Positions 14,455-22,129 of a stretch of 38,423 nucleotides of DNA are shown here, in pieces. The stretch lies in the NCBI GenBank assembly GCA_023954635.1, contig JAGSHI010000021.1:1-38423 (forward strand). The letters are read 5' to 3'. This DNA comes from Bacteriovoracaceae bacterium (GTDB lineage Bacteria; Bdellovibrionota; Bacteriovoracia; Bacteriovoracales; Bacteriovoracaceae). A program made the position numbers and the translations under genes. The notes beneath the pieces were generated by a model. It was not told the origin of the DNA and searched no databases. It was given only the letters and a program-made list of their open reading frames with translations. Every line of letters begins with the position of its first letter. Position 1 is the stretch's first letter.

Positions 14455-15827
14455 TGAAGAAGCTATCATATATTTTAATAACTCTTTTTGTTTGTTTAAA
14501 TGCTTTTGGTGATTCAAGCATTAAGAATAGAATCAAAAAATTTGAATGGGATGGAATAGAAGTCGTTTGGCTTGAGGATAATAGATATCCTACATATGAT
14601 GTCATGGTTTATTTTGGTGATGGAGCTTTATCTGATGCCCCTAGAGCACAAGGTGAGACAAGTGCCATGTTTGGTATGATGGCGTCTGGAACGAGAAGGT
14701 TTAGCCAAAAAGATATTTCAGAAAATCTAGAGTTTTTTGGTGCTACTCATGGTCCCTATGTCACTCATGAATATTCTATCTACTCTATAAATGGACTCGT
14801 TAAGGATATCGTTCCAACAATGAAAATGGTTTGCCATCTTTTTAAAGATGCAGCTTTTCCAAAGCAAGAGCTTTCTAAGGAAAAGCGAAGAATGAAAAAT
14901 TCTTTGCAAAATATAGTAAATGATCAAGGCTCACTTGCCTCTAGAGTGTTTAGAGAAGTAAGCCTTTCTGGTTCTCCATACTATTATCCAGTAGGAGGAA
15001 AGTTAAAAGATATAAAGGGCCTTAATCAGAAAGGGCTAAGTAAAAAGCTCGATTACTTTAATACGAAAGTTAAGAAGAGGATTTATATCTCTGGGCCAGA
15101 GTCAACTCTAGTCATAAAAAGAATTCTTAATGAAGATTGTGGATGGTCTGGGAAGGACGCTCAATATGTGAGGTCAATCGACTATAGTCCAATCAAAACA
15201 GAGAACGGTCCAGATGTTCTCCTTGTGACTGTACCAAAGTCTAATCAGGCCCAAGTTCGAATTGGTCGGTTTCTAAACAAAGGCGAATTCGATAAAAATC
15301 ATATTATGAGTCTAACTTCAGGGTTCTTAGGTGGAGGCTTTACTTCAAAACTAATGAGAGAAGTGAGAGGTAAAGGCTTAACTTATTCAATTGGAGCCTT
15401 TGCCGCTGGCCAAAGAGACTACGGGCGGGCAGGAATTTCTACTTCAACAGCAAATGAAAAACTCATCGCTTTATTAAGTGAAATTGAAAAAACAATTACT
15501 GGGGCAGCTGGAGGGGATATATCAAATGAAGACCTTGAAAGGGCCAGAGGACTACTTATAGGGTCTCATCCATTTCAATTCGAAAAGTCATCTGACTTTC
15601 TTCAACAATTGATCTTCTTAGACCATGAAGGAAAGAATTACGAAGACCTATTCGACTTCACTGAAAGAGTGAGTAAAGTGAACAAAAAGCAGGTCGTTGA
15701 CGAACTTAAAAAATTGTTTGGTTGGAATAAGCAGACAATACTGATTCTTGGAAATAAAGTGCTTTTGAAAAAGCTTAAAGCATCTGGGAAAAATGTAAAA
15801 ATCTTGAATTATAAAAAGTTTCTCTGA
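14454..15827 (+). CDS. M16 peptidase-like partner subunit without zinc site
   Basis: 457 residues with a signal peptide (1-19, no lipobox). It has the overall M16 pattern (two related halves, FEWDGIEVVWLEDNRYP at the start, and 'REVRGKGLTYSIGA' at ~300-313 which holds the Arg/Tyr pair that binds substrate in the non-catalytic subunit). At the place of HxxEH it reads ETSAMFGMMASGT, so no zinc can be held. It is therefore the non-catalytic half of an M16B-type heterodimer. Translation is coupled to the zinc-binding partner by a one-base overlap. A bidirectional hairpin terminator follows at 15843. Confidence 0.9.
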   Translation: MKKLSYILITLFVCLNAFGDSSIKNRIKKFEWDGIEVVWLEDNRYPTYDVMVYFGDGALSDAPRAQGETSAMFGMMASGTRRFSQKDISENLEFFGATHGPYVTHEYSIYSINGLVKDIVPTMKMVCHLFKDAAFPKQELSKEKRRMKNSLQNIVNDQGSLASRVFREVSLSGSPYYYPVGGKLKDIKGLNQKGLSKKLDYFNTKVKKRIYISGPESTLVIKRILNEDCGWSGKDAQYVRSIDYSPIKTENGPDVLLVTVPKSNQAQVRIGRFLNKGEFDKNHIMSLTSGFLGGGFTSKLMREVRGKGLTYSIGAFAAGQRDYGRAGISTSTANEKLIALLSEIEKTITGAAGGDISNEDLERARGLLIGSHPFQFEKSSDFLQQLIFLDHEGKNYEDLFDFTERVSKVNKKQVVDELKKLFGWNKQTILILGNKVLLKKLKASGKNVKILNYKKFL

Positions 15828-15842
15828 TATCTAAAAATAAAA

Positions 15843-15878
15843 AACCGCGAACCAACTATTGTAAGTTGATTCGCGGTT
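15843..15878. terminator. Bidirectional terminator between M16 and protease genes
   Basis: Fourteen-base stem with one mismatch (15843-15856 with 15865-15878) and an 8-base loop. The T-run is strong on the minus strand and weaker on the plus strand, serving the convergent genes ending at 15827 (+) and 15892 (-). Confidence 0.85.
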
Positions 15879-15891
15879 CTTATTAAATGAT

Positions 15892-16881
15892 CTATTGAAT
15901 TTCTTTAACTTTTCTAATCTTAAAAACTTTTTCTTTTGAAACATCTACTGAGTTAGAAGTTCGATTTGAGACATAACATCCACCAGATGACATTACATAA
16001 TCTTTTGCTCCTTGAATAAGGATACCTTCAACTTCTCCAGTCTTTCTATTGAAAACAGCACTACCAGAGTTCCCACCGTAAGTGTCTAAATTGGCATAAA
16101 AGAAGTTCCATCTTTTCTTTTGAACTTTTGCACCGTCGGCAATTTTCGTTGGTAATCCTGAAGGGTGTCCAATCACAACAATTTCTGTATTCTTCTTGAT
16201 AGACCCTTTCTTTCTAAACTTAAGTGGTTGTCTGTCTTTAACTTTTCTATCAAGTTTAATGACAGCATAATCTTTAGTGGCAAAAATTCCTAATGTTTGT
16301 TTTCTACCTATGACGGCCTTACATTTATAAACATCTGATTTTTTAATTTTAGAAACTCCAGCTTCATATCCAAATACCCAGCTATAGTTCTTACAATCAC
16401 TCATTGAAGTTACACAGTGACCTGCAGTTACAAGAGTATCTTCTCCAACAAGAAATCCTGAACATCTAGGAAGAGTGACTTGATTTGAAAATCTTTCTTT
16501 CTCACAAACACCCATGCTTCTTCTTAGTGTGTTTGAAGTATTAAAAGTAAAGAACCCTTCAGTATCTTCAGACTCTGTTCCACTTACACTATCAGTATCT
16601 GAAACGATTCTATCAATGGCAGCATCGCCAAGTAATGAACGAAGACTATCTAATGAGTCACTTAAGTCGTTACCAATTCTTGATCCACTTTCTGTTCTGA
16701 GAGCAGAAGAACGAACCATACCGGCCGTTGATTTAGCGAGGTCTCTAAACATGGCATCAGGGTAATCCTGAACTTCGTATCTATCGTCTTCACCATAAAT
16801 AATTTTCGGTGTAGCAGCGTTAAGAGCGCCTGAAACTGTGAAAAGTGCACAGATACCTGCCATAACTAGTTGTTTTTTCAT
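15892..16881 (-). CDS. Trypsin-like serine protease, exported
   Basis: 329 residues from ATG 16881, chosen because CAGGAG lies 6 bases upstream and the chain then begins with a proper signal peptide (MKKQLVMAGICALFTVSGALNA); the longer frame from 16938 would begin inside a likely promoter. A Ser/Asp-rich propeptide-like region runs to ~120. The S1 catalytic triad is complete: His155 (TAGHC), Asp204 (KDYAVIKLD) and Ser272 (GGNSGSAVF). The GGNSGSAV form and Gly-His-Pro-Ser segment fit the glutamyl endopeptidase/V8-like branch of S1. Cysteines allow disulfides. A secreted protease that could act on prey or environmental protein; substrate unknown. Confidence 0.9.
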   Translation of the reverse strand: MKKQLVMAGICALFTVSGALNAATPKIIYGEDDRYEVQDYPDAMFRDLAKSTAGMVRSSALRTESGSRIGNDLSDSLDSLRSLLGDAAIDRIVSDTDSVSGTESEDTEGFFTFNTSNTLRRSMGVCEKERFSNQVTLPRCSGFLVGEDTLVTAGHCVTSMSDCKNYSWVFGYEAGVSKIKKSDVYKCKAVIGRKQTLGIFATKDYAVIKLDRKVKDRQPLKFRKKGSIKKNTEIVVIGHPSGLPTKIADGAKVQKKRWNFFYANLDTYGGNSGSAVFNRKTGEVEGILIQGAKDYVMSSGGCYVSNRTSNSVDVSKEKVFKIRKVKEIQ

Positions 16882-16909
16882 TAAAGTCTCCTGATTGTTT
16901 ACACGTAGC

Positions 16910-16938
16910 AACATATCAGAGCGAATTCTTCGATTCAA
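16910..16938 (-). promoter_or_regulatory. Candidate promoter of the trypsin-like protease
   Basis: Minus-strand TTGAAT (16933-16938) and TATGTT (16910-16915), spacer 17. It sits just upstream of the Shine-Dalgarno and supports ATG 16881 as start. Confidence 0.4.
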
Positions 16939-16961
16939 TGTAATGGTAAAAACTATAGGTT

Positions 16962-17315
16962 CTAGGAGTTAAGGCGAGTGTGGCCATCTATATTAAGAAC
17001 GGCACCAGGATGAATGAGAAGTGTATTTGCATCAATCATTCCCTGAACCTCAGCAGGAGCATAGATTGTAACTTTACCGGTGGCCTTGAGAGTACCTTCA
17101 AACTTTCCATATATCTCAATATTATGACAATAAATTGTACCAGTGACATGGGATTGATGCTCTAAACAAAGTTCACTCTTATCGTCGACATGGACTTCAC
17201 CCTCAATAGTAGAAGAGATCTGAGTTTTTCCTGAAAAATGGAATTCTCCTCTTAGTCGACATTGACTTCCAATATGTGTGAACTCTTTATTAACCAGCTC
17301 TGTATAATCGGTCAT
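16962..17315 (-). CDS. Bactofilin
   Basis: 117 residues, all in the bactofilin pattern: an N-terminal tail, then a right-handed beta-helix made of short repeats with hydrophobic residues every few positions (GEFHFSGKTQISSTIEGEVH, GTIYCHNIEIYGKFEGTLKA, GKVTIYAPAEVQGMIDAN). Bactofilins polymerise without nucleotide and position cell-wall enzymes at set places. It is the third gene of a minus-strand operon after an L,D-transpeptidase and a membrane coiled-coil protein, spaced by 8 bases from the latter. The context suggests a cytoskeletal scaffold for local wall modification. Confidence 0.9.
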   Translation of the reverse strand: MTDYTELVNKEFTHIGSQCRLRGEFHFSGKTQISSTIEGEVHVDDKSELCLEHQSHVTGTIYCHNIEIYGKFEGTLKATGKVTIYAPAEVQGMIDANTLLIHPGAVLNIDGHTRLNS

Positions 17316-17323
17316 GGAAGGTC

Positions 17324-18064
17324 CTATTTTTCTATTTGTTTAGTGACTAGTTGTTTATATAAAAGGTCGCCTGTTCGGGAAAAGATTAAAATCTTGAACA
17401 AGTAATCTTTGCTATTTCCCTTTATATAAGGAAAGAAAACATTATCTACAGGTCTAAACCGTTGAGTGGCAAATGATTCACCAGAGTTAAACTTAATCTT
17501 AAATTCATTCTCTTCAAGAGAGGCCTCTGGGAAGAAAGAAATTCTTCCTGAGTTTTTCATCAAGACAAAAATATACCCGGCCAACTTCATATTATCTTTT
17601 GTTTGATTGATTATATTAAATTTAAGTTGGATTTTATCTCCACTCATAAGAGCTTCGATCCCTTCAAGAGCTAAGTTAGGGAACTTCGTTTTATCTTGCA
17701 TTCCTGGAGTAGGAAGAAAAAGTCCCATTGTAGAATCAAGTTTTTCTCCACTAACGTGACCAGCTGAAAGTTTATTTTGGAGGGTACTCACTAATTGAGA
17801 AGTCTCTGTCAGTTTTTTTTCCAATGTCAGTGAGTTATCCCTTAACTCTTTAATAATGGCAGGCTCTTTTCTTTTGGCCATTTCACTAATTTGATTAAAG
17901 TAAACTGAACCAGAAAGAACTAGAACGAGAAGAAAGATACTAATAACAGGCAAACCATAAAGAACAAACTTTAATAGGCCTTTTTTTATTTCATAATAGC
18001 GGGGAGCATTGTCGGCTTCATAGACGAGAAGACCGAGTTTCTTGGAGCCTGTCTTGGTTTCCAT
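17324..18064 (-). CDS. Single-pass membrane coiled-coil protein, bactofilin partner
   Basis: 246 residues: short cytoplasmic N-terminus (GLLVYEADNAPRYYEIKKG), one membrane helix at ~31-53, a periplasmic coiled coil (~55-100), and a beta-rich C-terminal domain (~120-246). The front part resembles the N-terminal membrane/coiled-coil region of bactofilin-associated M23 peptidases, but no peptidase motif is present. It lies 2 bases after the L,D-transpeptidase and 8 bases before bactofilin, so it probably links the bactofilin filament inside the cell to the wall enzyme outside. Family name not known to me. Confidence 0.75.
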   Translation of the reverse strand: METKTGSKKLGLLVYEADNAPRYYEIKKGLLKFVLYGLPVISIFLLVLVLSGSVYFNQISEMAKRKEPAIIKELRDNSLTLEKKLTETSQLVSTLQNKLSAGHVSGEKLDSTMGLFLPTPGMQDKTKFPNLALEGIEALMSGDKIQLKFNIINQTKDNMKLAGYIFVLMKNSGRISFFPEASLEENEFKIKFNSGESFATQRFRPVDNVFFPYIKGNSKDYLFKILIFSRTGDLLYKQLVTKQIEK

Positions 18065-18066
18065 TC

Positions 18067-19107
18067 CTAGTTATTTTCCTTTTTATTAATGGGCACTGTC
18101 ATAATCTGATCAGGCTGACCAGATTTGAAAAAACGCAGAGATGGTTTGAAGGCCACTCTCGTGTCACCTTCTTCGCTTATTCCTTGCTTTGTCCATCCTT
18201 CGTACACAATTCTCCATTTATAATACTCATCTCTCTTTAGATATAGATGCTTAACACCAACATCTTCAATCGTTTGAGATTTATAGTCTTGGAGAAAACT
18301 GATGAGAAGATAACCAGCTCCTTTAAGGATACTAATATTACTAATATTTACTTCTGGTTTACCAGGTCCCCAGAAAACGTTCTTTTTATAAGTTCTAAAA
18401 GTGCTAATTGAGCCATGTCTTCCATCTTTAAATTCTTTTGGATGATAGGCCTCAATGTAGGGTTTGATACTTTCATCAGACCAAGCCGCTCTCCAGGCCT
18501 CTAGCCCTGAAAGGATTTCTTTTTTTCTTAAGAGGTAAGTTTCTTTATTAAGCCAGTTGAGTTCATGGACAACCACAACTTTTGTTCGATCTAGTTCAAT
18601 ATATTTTGAGATATCAATTAAATCTTCATTAGCGGAGACAATACATCCTCTTGAATCAAGGCCTTTATCAATCCTTGTTTCATCATTTGTAGAGTGAAGC
18701 CAAATACCTCCACCTGTTTTTCCGCTCCTACTATCCATCGGGTTAGGGTAGTTCATCACAAATGCGCCAACTCCGTAGATTTCTCCTTGTTTCCCATGTC
18801 TCTTTAAAAGATCCTCATGAGTTAAGAAATTAGTGAATTGGAATACTCCCTCAGGAGTTCTATGGTCACCTTGAAAGATTTTATCTCCGGCCTTTTTACC
18901 TGTGGCCATCTGATAAGTTTTAACCAACTCAGGGACTCCATCTTTATTTTTGAACATATAAAGTTTATGAGTCGACTTTTCTGCTACCAAAACATGATGA
19001 GTGAAGTAGTCGTCCATTTGGATCAGATTTTCAGGATAAAACTCTGATGCTTCCAGTTGGAAGGCAGATAGGAGAATTGAAATAACAAATAGTACTGTTT
19101 TACTCAT
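18067..19107 (-). CDS. L,D-transpeptidase (YkuD), exported
   Basis: 346 residues with signal peptide (1-20). The YkuD domain runs ~36-180, with the catalytic signature HSTND at 138-142 and S-R-G-C at 152-155 (Cys155 as nucleophile). Such enzymes form 3-3 or 1-3 crosslinks, or attach proteins to peptidoglycan. Residues ~215-340 form a C-terminal domain with an SnoaL/NTF2-like ring of Trp/Tyr, probably for substrate or partner binding. First gene of the operon with the membrane protein and bactofilin. The start has only a weak ribosome site. A wall-shaping role at a defined cell site, guided by bactofilin, is the natural reading. Confidence 0.9.
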   Translation of the reverse strand: MSKTVLFVISILLSAFQLEASEFYPENLIQMDDYFTHHVLVAEKSTHKLYMFKNKDGVPELVKTYQMATGKKAGDKIFQGDHRTPEGVFQFTNFLTHEDLLKRHGKQGEIYGVGAFVMNYPNPMDSRSGKTGGGIWLHSTNDETRIDKGLDSRGCIVSANEDLIDISKYIELDRTKVVVVHELNWLNKETYLLRKKEILSGLEAWRAAWSDESIKPYIEAYHPKEFKDGRHGSISTFRTYKKNVFWGPGKPEVNISNISILKGAGYLLISFLQDYKSQTIEDVGVKHLYLKRDEYYKWRIVYEGWTKQGISEEGDTRVAFKPSLRFFKSGQPDQIMTVPINKKENN

Positions 19108-19159
19108 AAAATAATCTTTGTTGAGTAGGCAATTTCTACGGTTGATTATGTCAGCTTTA

Positions 19160-19188
19160 ATTTTAATGAAGCACCACTAAAGAATCAA
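19160..19188 (-). promoter_or_regulatory. Candidate promoter of the L,D-transpeptidase/bactofilin operon
   Basis: Minus-strand TTGATT (19183-19188) and TAAAAT (19160-19165), spacer 17, giving a leader of about 45 bases. A 6-bp inverted repeat CGATAA-tac-TTATCG (19190-19204) lies next to the -35 and might be an operator. Confidence 0.42.
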
Positions 19189-19226
19189 CCGATAATACTT
19201 ATCGTAGGGTCATGATTTTCCTTGAA

Positions 19227-19254
19227 TTGAACTTGGTAGTGAGAGTGATATCAT
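19227..19254 (+). promoter_or_regulatory. Candidate promoter of the receiver/GGDEF operon
   Basis: TTGAAC (19227-19232) and TATCAT (19249-19254), spacer 16, about 23 bases before ATG 19277. It is divergent from the transpeptidase promoter. Confidence 0.35.
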
Positions 19255-19276
19255 AGACTTAAGCCATGAGAAGAGT

Positions 19277-19774
19277 ATGAGAATATGTTTTTACTCAGAT
19301 GATGCGCAAATAGCTGATTTGGCGTCCTCGTTAGAGGGAATAGAGGTTAGCACTGCTTCCACAATGGATGAAGTGCAGGCATGCGTCAATTCATCAGAGG
19401 AGAAACTCCTACTCTTTATTGATCTTGATGGTGACAGCGAACAGGCCCACTTGATTAATCAAACTCTTTTTGAAGATAGCTCTGTCATAAGAATTATCAT
19501 TACAGAAACAACCTCCTTAAAAGATTTAAAAAAACATCAACTCTCAGATGAAGCAGCTTTTGGATATATTAAAAAGCCAATGACCGGTGAGCTTGTTGCC
19601 GGCCTAGTGAATGACTTCGAACTGGCTGACTATGTTGAAGACAATAACCTTATTCATGAAGGTGATAAAGCAGTTGAAGATGTTGAGCTAACTTTTGTTG
19701 GTCTTAAAAAATCTGACCTCGAAGAGATGGCAGCAGCTCAAGCAGGTACAGAAGAAACAAGTTCAGATGATTAG
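19277..19774 (+). CDS. Response-regulator receiver protein, first part of a split receiver/coiled-coil protein
   Basis: 165 residues. Residues 1-118 form a receiver domain with the expected residues: acidic pair Asp8/Asp9, phospho-acceptor Asp49 (LLFIDLD), Thr76 at the end of strand 4 (IIIT), and Lys100-Pro101 (GYIKKPM). The tail is acidic and ends in a TAG at 19772-19774. The same frame is open on both sides of this TAG and continues, acidic, into the next gene (30 bases later, same frame), so it looks like one protein interrupted by an amber stop. The layout receiver + acidic linker + coiled coil resembles the polar motility regulators FrzS/AglZ of Myxococcus. A weak ribosome site (AGAAGAG) precedes the start. 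Confidence 0.82.
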   Translation: MRICFYSDDAQIADLASSLEGIEVSTASTMDEVQACVNSSEEKLLLFIDLDGDSEQAHLINQTLFEDSSVIRIIITETTSLKDLKKHQLSDEAAFGYIKKPMTGELVAGLVNDFELADYVEDNNLIHEGDKAVEDVELTFVGLKKSDLEEMAAAQAGTEETSSDD

Positions 19775-19804
19775 GAAGACGAAGAGATTTTTGAGGCCAC
19801 ACCT

Positions 19805-22129
19805 ATGTCTTTTGGCAAAGATGAATCTGAAGATGATGAAGATAATATTTTAGACTTTGGAACACCAGGTGAAAGTGAAGAAGAAGTTAGTACTAATGAT
19901 CAAACAGCGACAGATATTCAAGACCCTCCTGAAGAAGAAAAATTGTCTCACGCTGAGACAAAAATTCTTGAAAAACATGGGGTTTTAAATGAAGGCTGGA
20001 AGTCTACATATGAAAGTGAGTTAAACGAAAAAATTCAAGCAAAATTTGATCGAGTTTTCAGAGGGGAAAGTGGAGCAGGGGTTCTTCCTGACTTTGATAT
20101 TGCCGAGCCACTACCTGAAGTTGATGAAGATGCAGATCAAGATAGTTCAGATAATACATCAGAAGATCTCTCTCCCATTTCTCTTGATCTTGGAGCAGAT
20201 GATGAATTATCTATGGATGAAACACCTAAAGAAGAGGCTTCCTCTCCTGAAGTCAGTGGCGGTGATGCGCTCAGTGGGCTTTCTGATGATGAGTACTTAG
20301 AAGAGAGTACTAAGAAAGACATTGTTGTAGATGAAATAAGTGCAAATGAAGATGATACTGGTGAATTTGATGTTGCAGAATTAACTGCGGCTCCAGATGA
20401 ATCAGAAGAAATAATTAACCCTGAACCAAATGAAACTCCCCAGAACGACGAGGTTAAAATGACAGACCACGATGATGAAGACGATATCCTAGACTTCAAC
20501 ATTCCCGATACTGACGGTGACTCAGCTGATGATTCAGCTGAAGAGCTTGATTTTGGAGGAGCTGTTGAAGAAGAAGGGAGTGAAGAAACTGATGAAGTAG
20601 GTTTCTCTATGGAAGAAGAGCAAGATGAAGATGGGGAGTCTGAATCTGTTGCCTCTGATGAAGATGCGGGGGGACTCGACTTTGGTTCTGAAGACGACCT
20701 TGATTTAGGAGGTGGCGATGATGAAGTTGTCTCTGCTTCAAGTGAAGATGATGGAGATTTGGACTTAGGTGGAGGTAGTGAAGATTTAGACCTCGGCAGT
20801 GATGATGGAGGTTTAGACCTTGGAGCTAGTGACGATATTGCTTCTTCTGGAGATGATGGCCTAGATCTTGGCGATGATATGGACCTAGACTTAAGCGCGG
20901 AAGAAGTAGAATCAAGCAATGCTAGTTTAGACATTAGTGATGATCTCGATTTAGATGCTGAAAGCGATGACCTAAATCTTGGAGACGAAGAGACTAATGA
21001 AGTTGAAACTCTTGCGTCTTCTAATGATGAAGAGGATGTAGAAGGTGGTGAGTTGCTAGACTTTGGAGCTGACTCTGATGACGATGGAGTTCATGATGAA
21101 GCGACTGTGGCAACGATGCTTATTTCTTCAGACGATCCTTCATTGGAAAGCTTGAAGGCCTCTCAGGGAGAGGATGCTTTAGTCGATACTATTTCCGATA
21201 TAGTTGCACCTGAAGATGAGGTTGATCTTGCATCATTAATTGAAGAAGACGATGATGATGATGAAGAAGATGATGTAGGTTTTAGTCTTGGTGAAGAGGA
21301 AGAAGATAATAAAACTGAGACAATGATGACATCTGGTGAAGATGAAACTGCAGAAGTCACAGAAACAATGTTCTCTCCTGACGAAGAAATCGATGAAGAT
21401 GCCACGATGCCAACGATGGTTGCTCCAGTTTCTCAACTCGGGAACACTTTTTCTCCAGCTGCAGAAGATGATAAAACCATAGAAATAACTCCTCCTGAGA
21501 GGAGAGTGGCCAGTGCTTACAATGAAGATGAATTAATGCGTCTTCAGGCAACAATTAGGCAATTAAGAGAAGAAAGAGATGGATTGCTCACAGACATAAA
21601 TGAACTTAAAACAGATAAGAAGTTGGTTGAGCAAGAAAACCTTGGTCTAAAGGCAGAATTAGATGAGGTGAAAATTGAACTAACTATAGTTAAGAAACGT
21701 CATCAAGATGAAATTGAAGAGATGAATTATCGCCAACGAGTTGCTGAAGAGAAAAAGGCCATCTCTGAAGAGAAAAGTCGTCAAATGCAAAAAGAGTTTG
21801 ATCGACTAAGTCAAAAAGTTAGAATTGATTTCAATCAAGTGAAGCAAAGAGAGAAAGAACTTGAGAGTCAGTTAGAACTAGTAACAATGGATAGTGAATC
21901 CCAAGTAAGAAGTCGAGATATGAAAATTCTAGAATTAAAAAGAAAAATTGATCAGTTAGAATTTAATATGGAAAATTCTCAGATCAAAGAAAGTAAGGCT
22001 AAAGAAGATAAGGTGAAAATCGAAGATAAATTAGCAAAAATTATGAAAACATTGAGAGGCTCAATTCAAGTATTAGAAGATGATCTTGATTTAGATGAAG
22101 AGTTAATCGAAAAAATTAAGAAGGTGTAA
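19805..22129 (+). CDS. Acidic-repeat protein with C-terminal coiled coil
   Basis: 774 residues, extremely acidic (Asp/Glu/Ser/Gly). Residues ~1-560 are low-complexity, with repeats of the LDFG and DLDLG type (LDFGSEDDLDLGGG; LDLGSDDGGLDLGAS) and T-M motifs (VATML, ETMM, ETMF, ATMPTMV). Residues ~585-765 are a long coiled coil with heptads. In-frame with the receiver gene across a TAG at 19772. A GAGG 8 bases before ATG 19805 could allow independent initiation. Coupled to the GGDEF gene by a one-base overlap (TAATG at 22127-22131). Probably cytoplasmic, disordered, a clustering or scaffold protein of the FrzS/AglZ/RomR kind. Function inferred from layout only. Confidence 0.8.
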   Translation: MSFGKDESEDDEDNILDFGTPGESEEEVSTNDQTATDIQDPPEEEKLSHAETKILEKHGVLNEGWKSTYESELNEKIQAKFDRVFRGESGAGVLPDFDIAEPLPEVDEDADQDSSDNTSEDLSPISLDLGADDELSMDETPKEEASSPEVSGGDALSGLSDDEYLEESTKKDIVVDEISANEDDTGEFDVAELTAAPDESEEIINPEPNETPQNDEVKMTDHDDEDDILDFNIPDTDGDSADDSAEELDFGGAVEEEGSEETDEVGFSMEEEQDEDGESESVASDEDAGGLDFGSEDDLDLGGGDDEVVSASSEDDGDLDLGGGSEDLDLGSDDGGLDLGASDDIASSGDDGLDLGDDMDLDLSAEEVESSNASLDISDDLDLDAESDDLNLGDEETNEVETLASSNDEEDVEGGELLDFGADSDDDGVHDEATVATMLISSDDPSLESLKASQGEDALVDTISDIVAPEDEVDLASLIEEDDDDDEEDDVGFSLGEEEEDNKTETMMTSGEDETAEVTETMFSPDEEIDEDATMPTMVAPVSQLGNTFSPAAEDDKTIEITPPERRVASAYNEDELMRLQATIRQLREERDGLLTDINELKTDKKLVEQENLGLKAELDEVKIELTIVKKRHQDEIEEMNYRQRVAEEKKAISEEKSRQMQKEFDRLSQKVRIDFNQVKQREKELESQLELVTMDSESQVRSRDMKILELKRKIDQLEFNMENSQIKESKAKEDKVKIEDKLAKIMKTLRGSIQVLEDDLDLDEELIEKIKKV
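20640..20960 (+). repeat. Degenerate repeats encoding DLDLG-type motifs
   Basis: Within the acidic gene, imperfect repeats encode short units such as LDFG-x4-DLDLGGG and LDLG-x4/5 with Asp/Ser/Gly spacers. The DNA repeats are degenerate (GAT/GAC and TTA/CTT swaps), so the pattern is held at protein level. Confidence 0.6.

Noticed and set aside
16882-16938. Longer N-terminus for the trypsin-like protease (start 16938)
   Set aside because: It would begin inside the predicted -35, lacks a ribosome site, and would bury the signal peptide.
20137-20934. Long Ser-rich reading frame on the minus strand
   Set aside because: It is the reverse complement of the GAT/GAA-rich acidic repeats, which gives Ser/Pro codons; no ribosome site, and the plus-strand gene is well supported.
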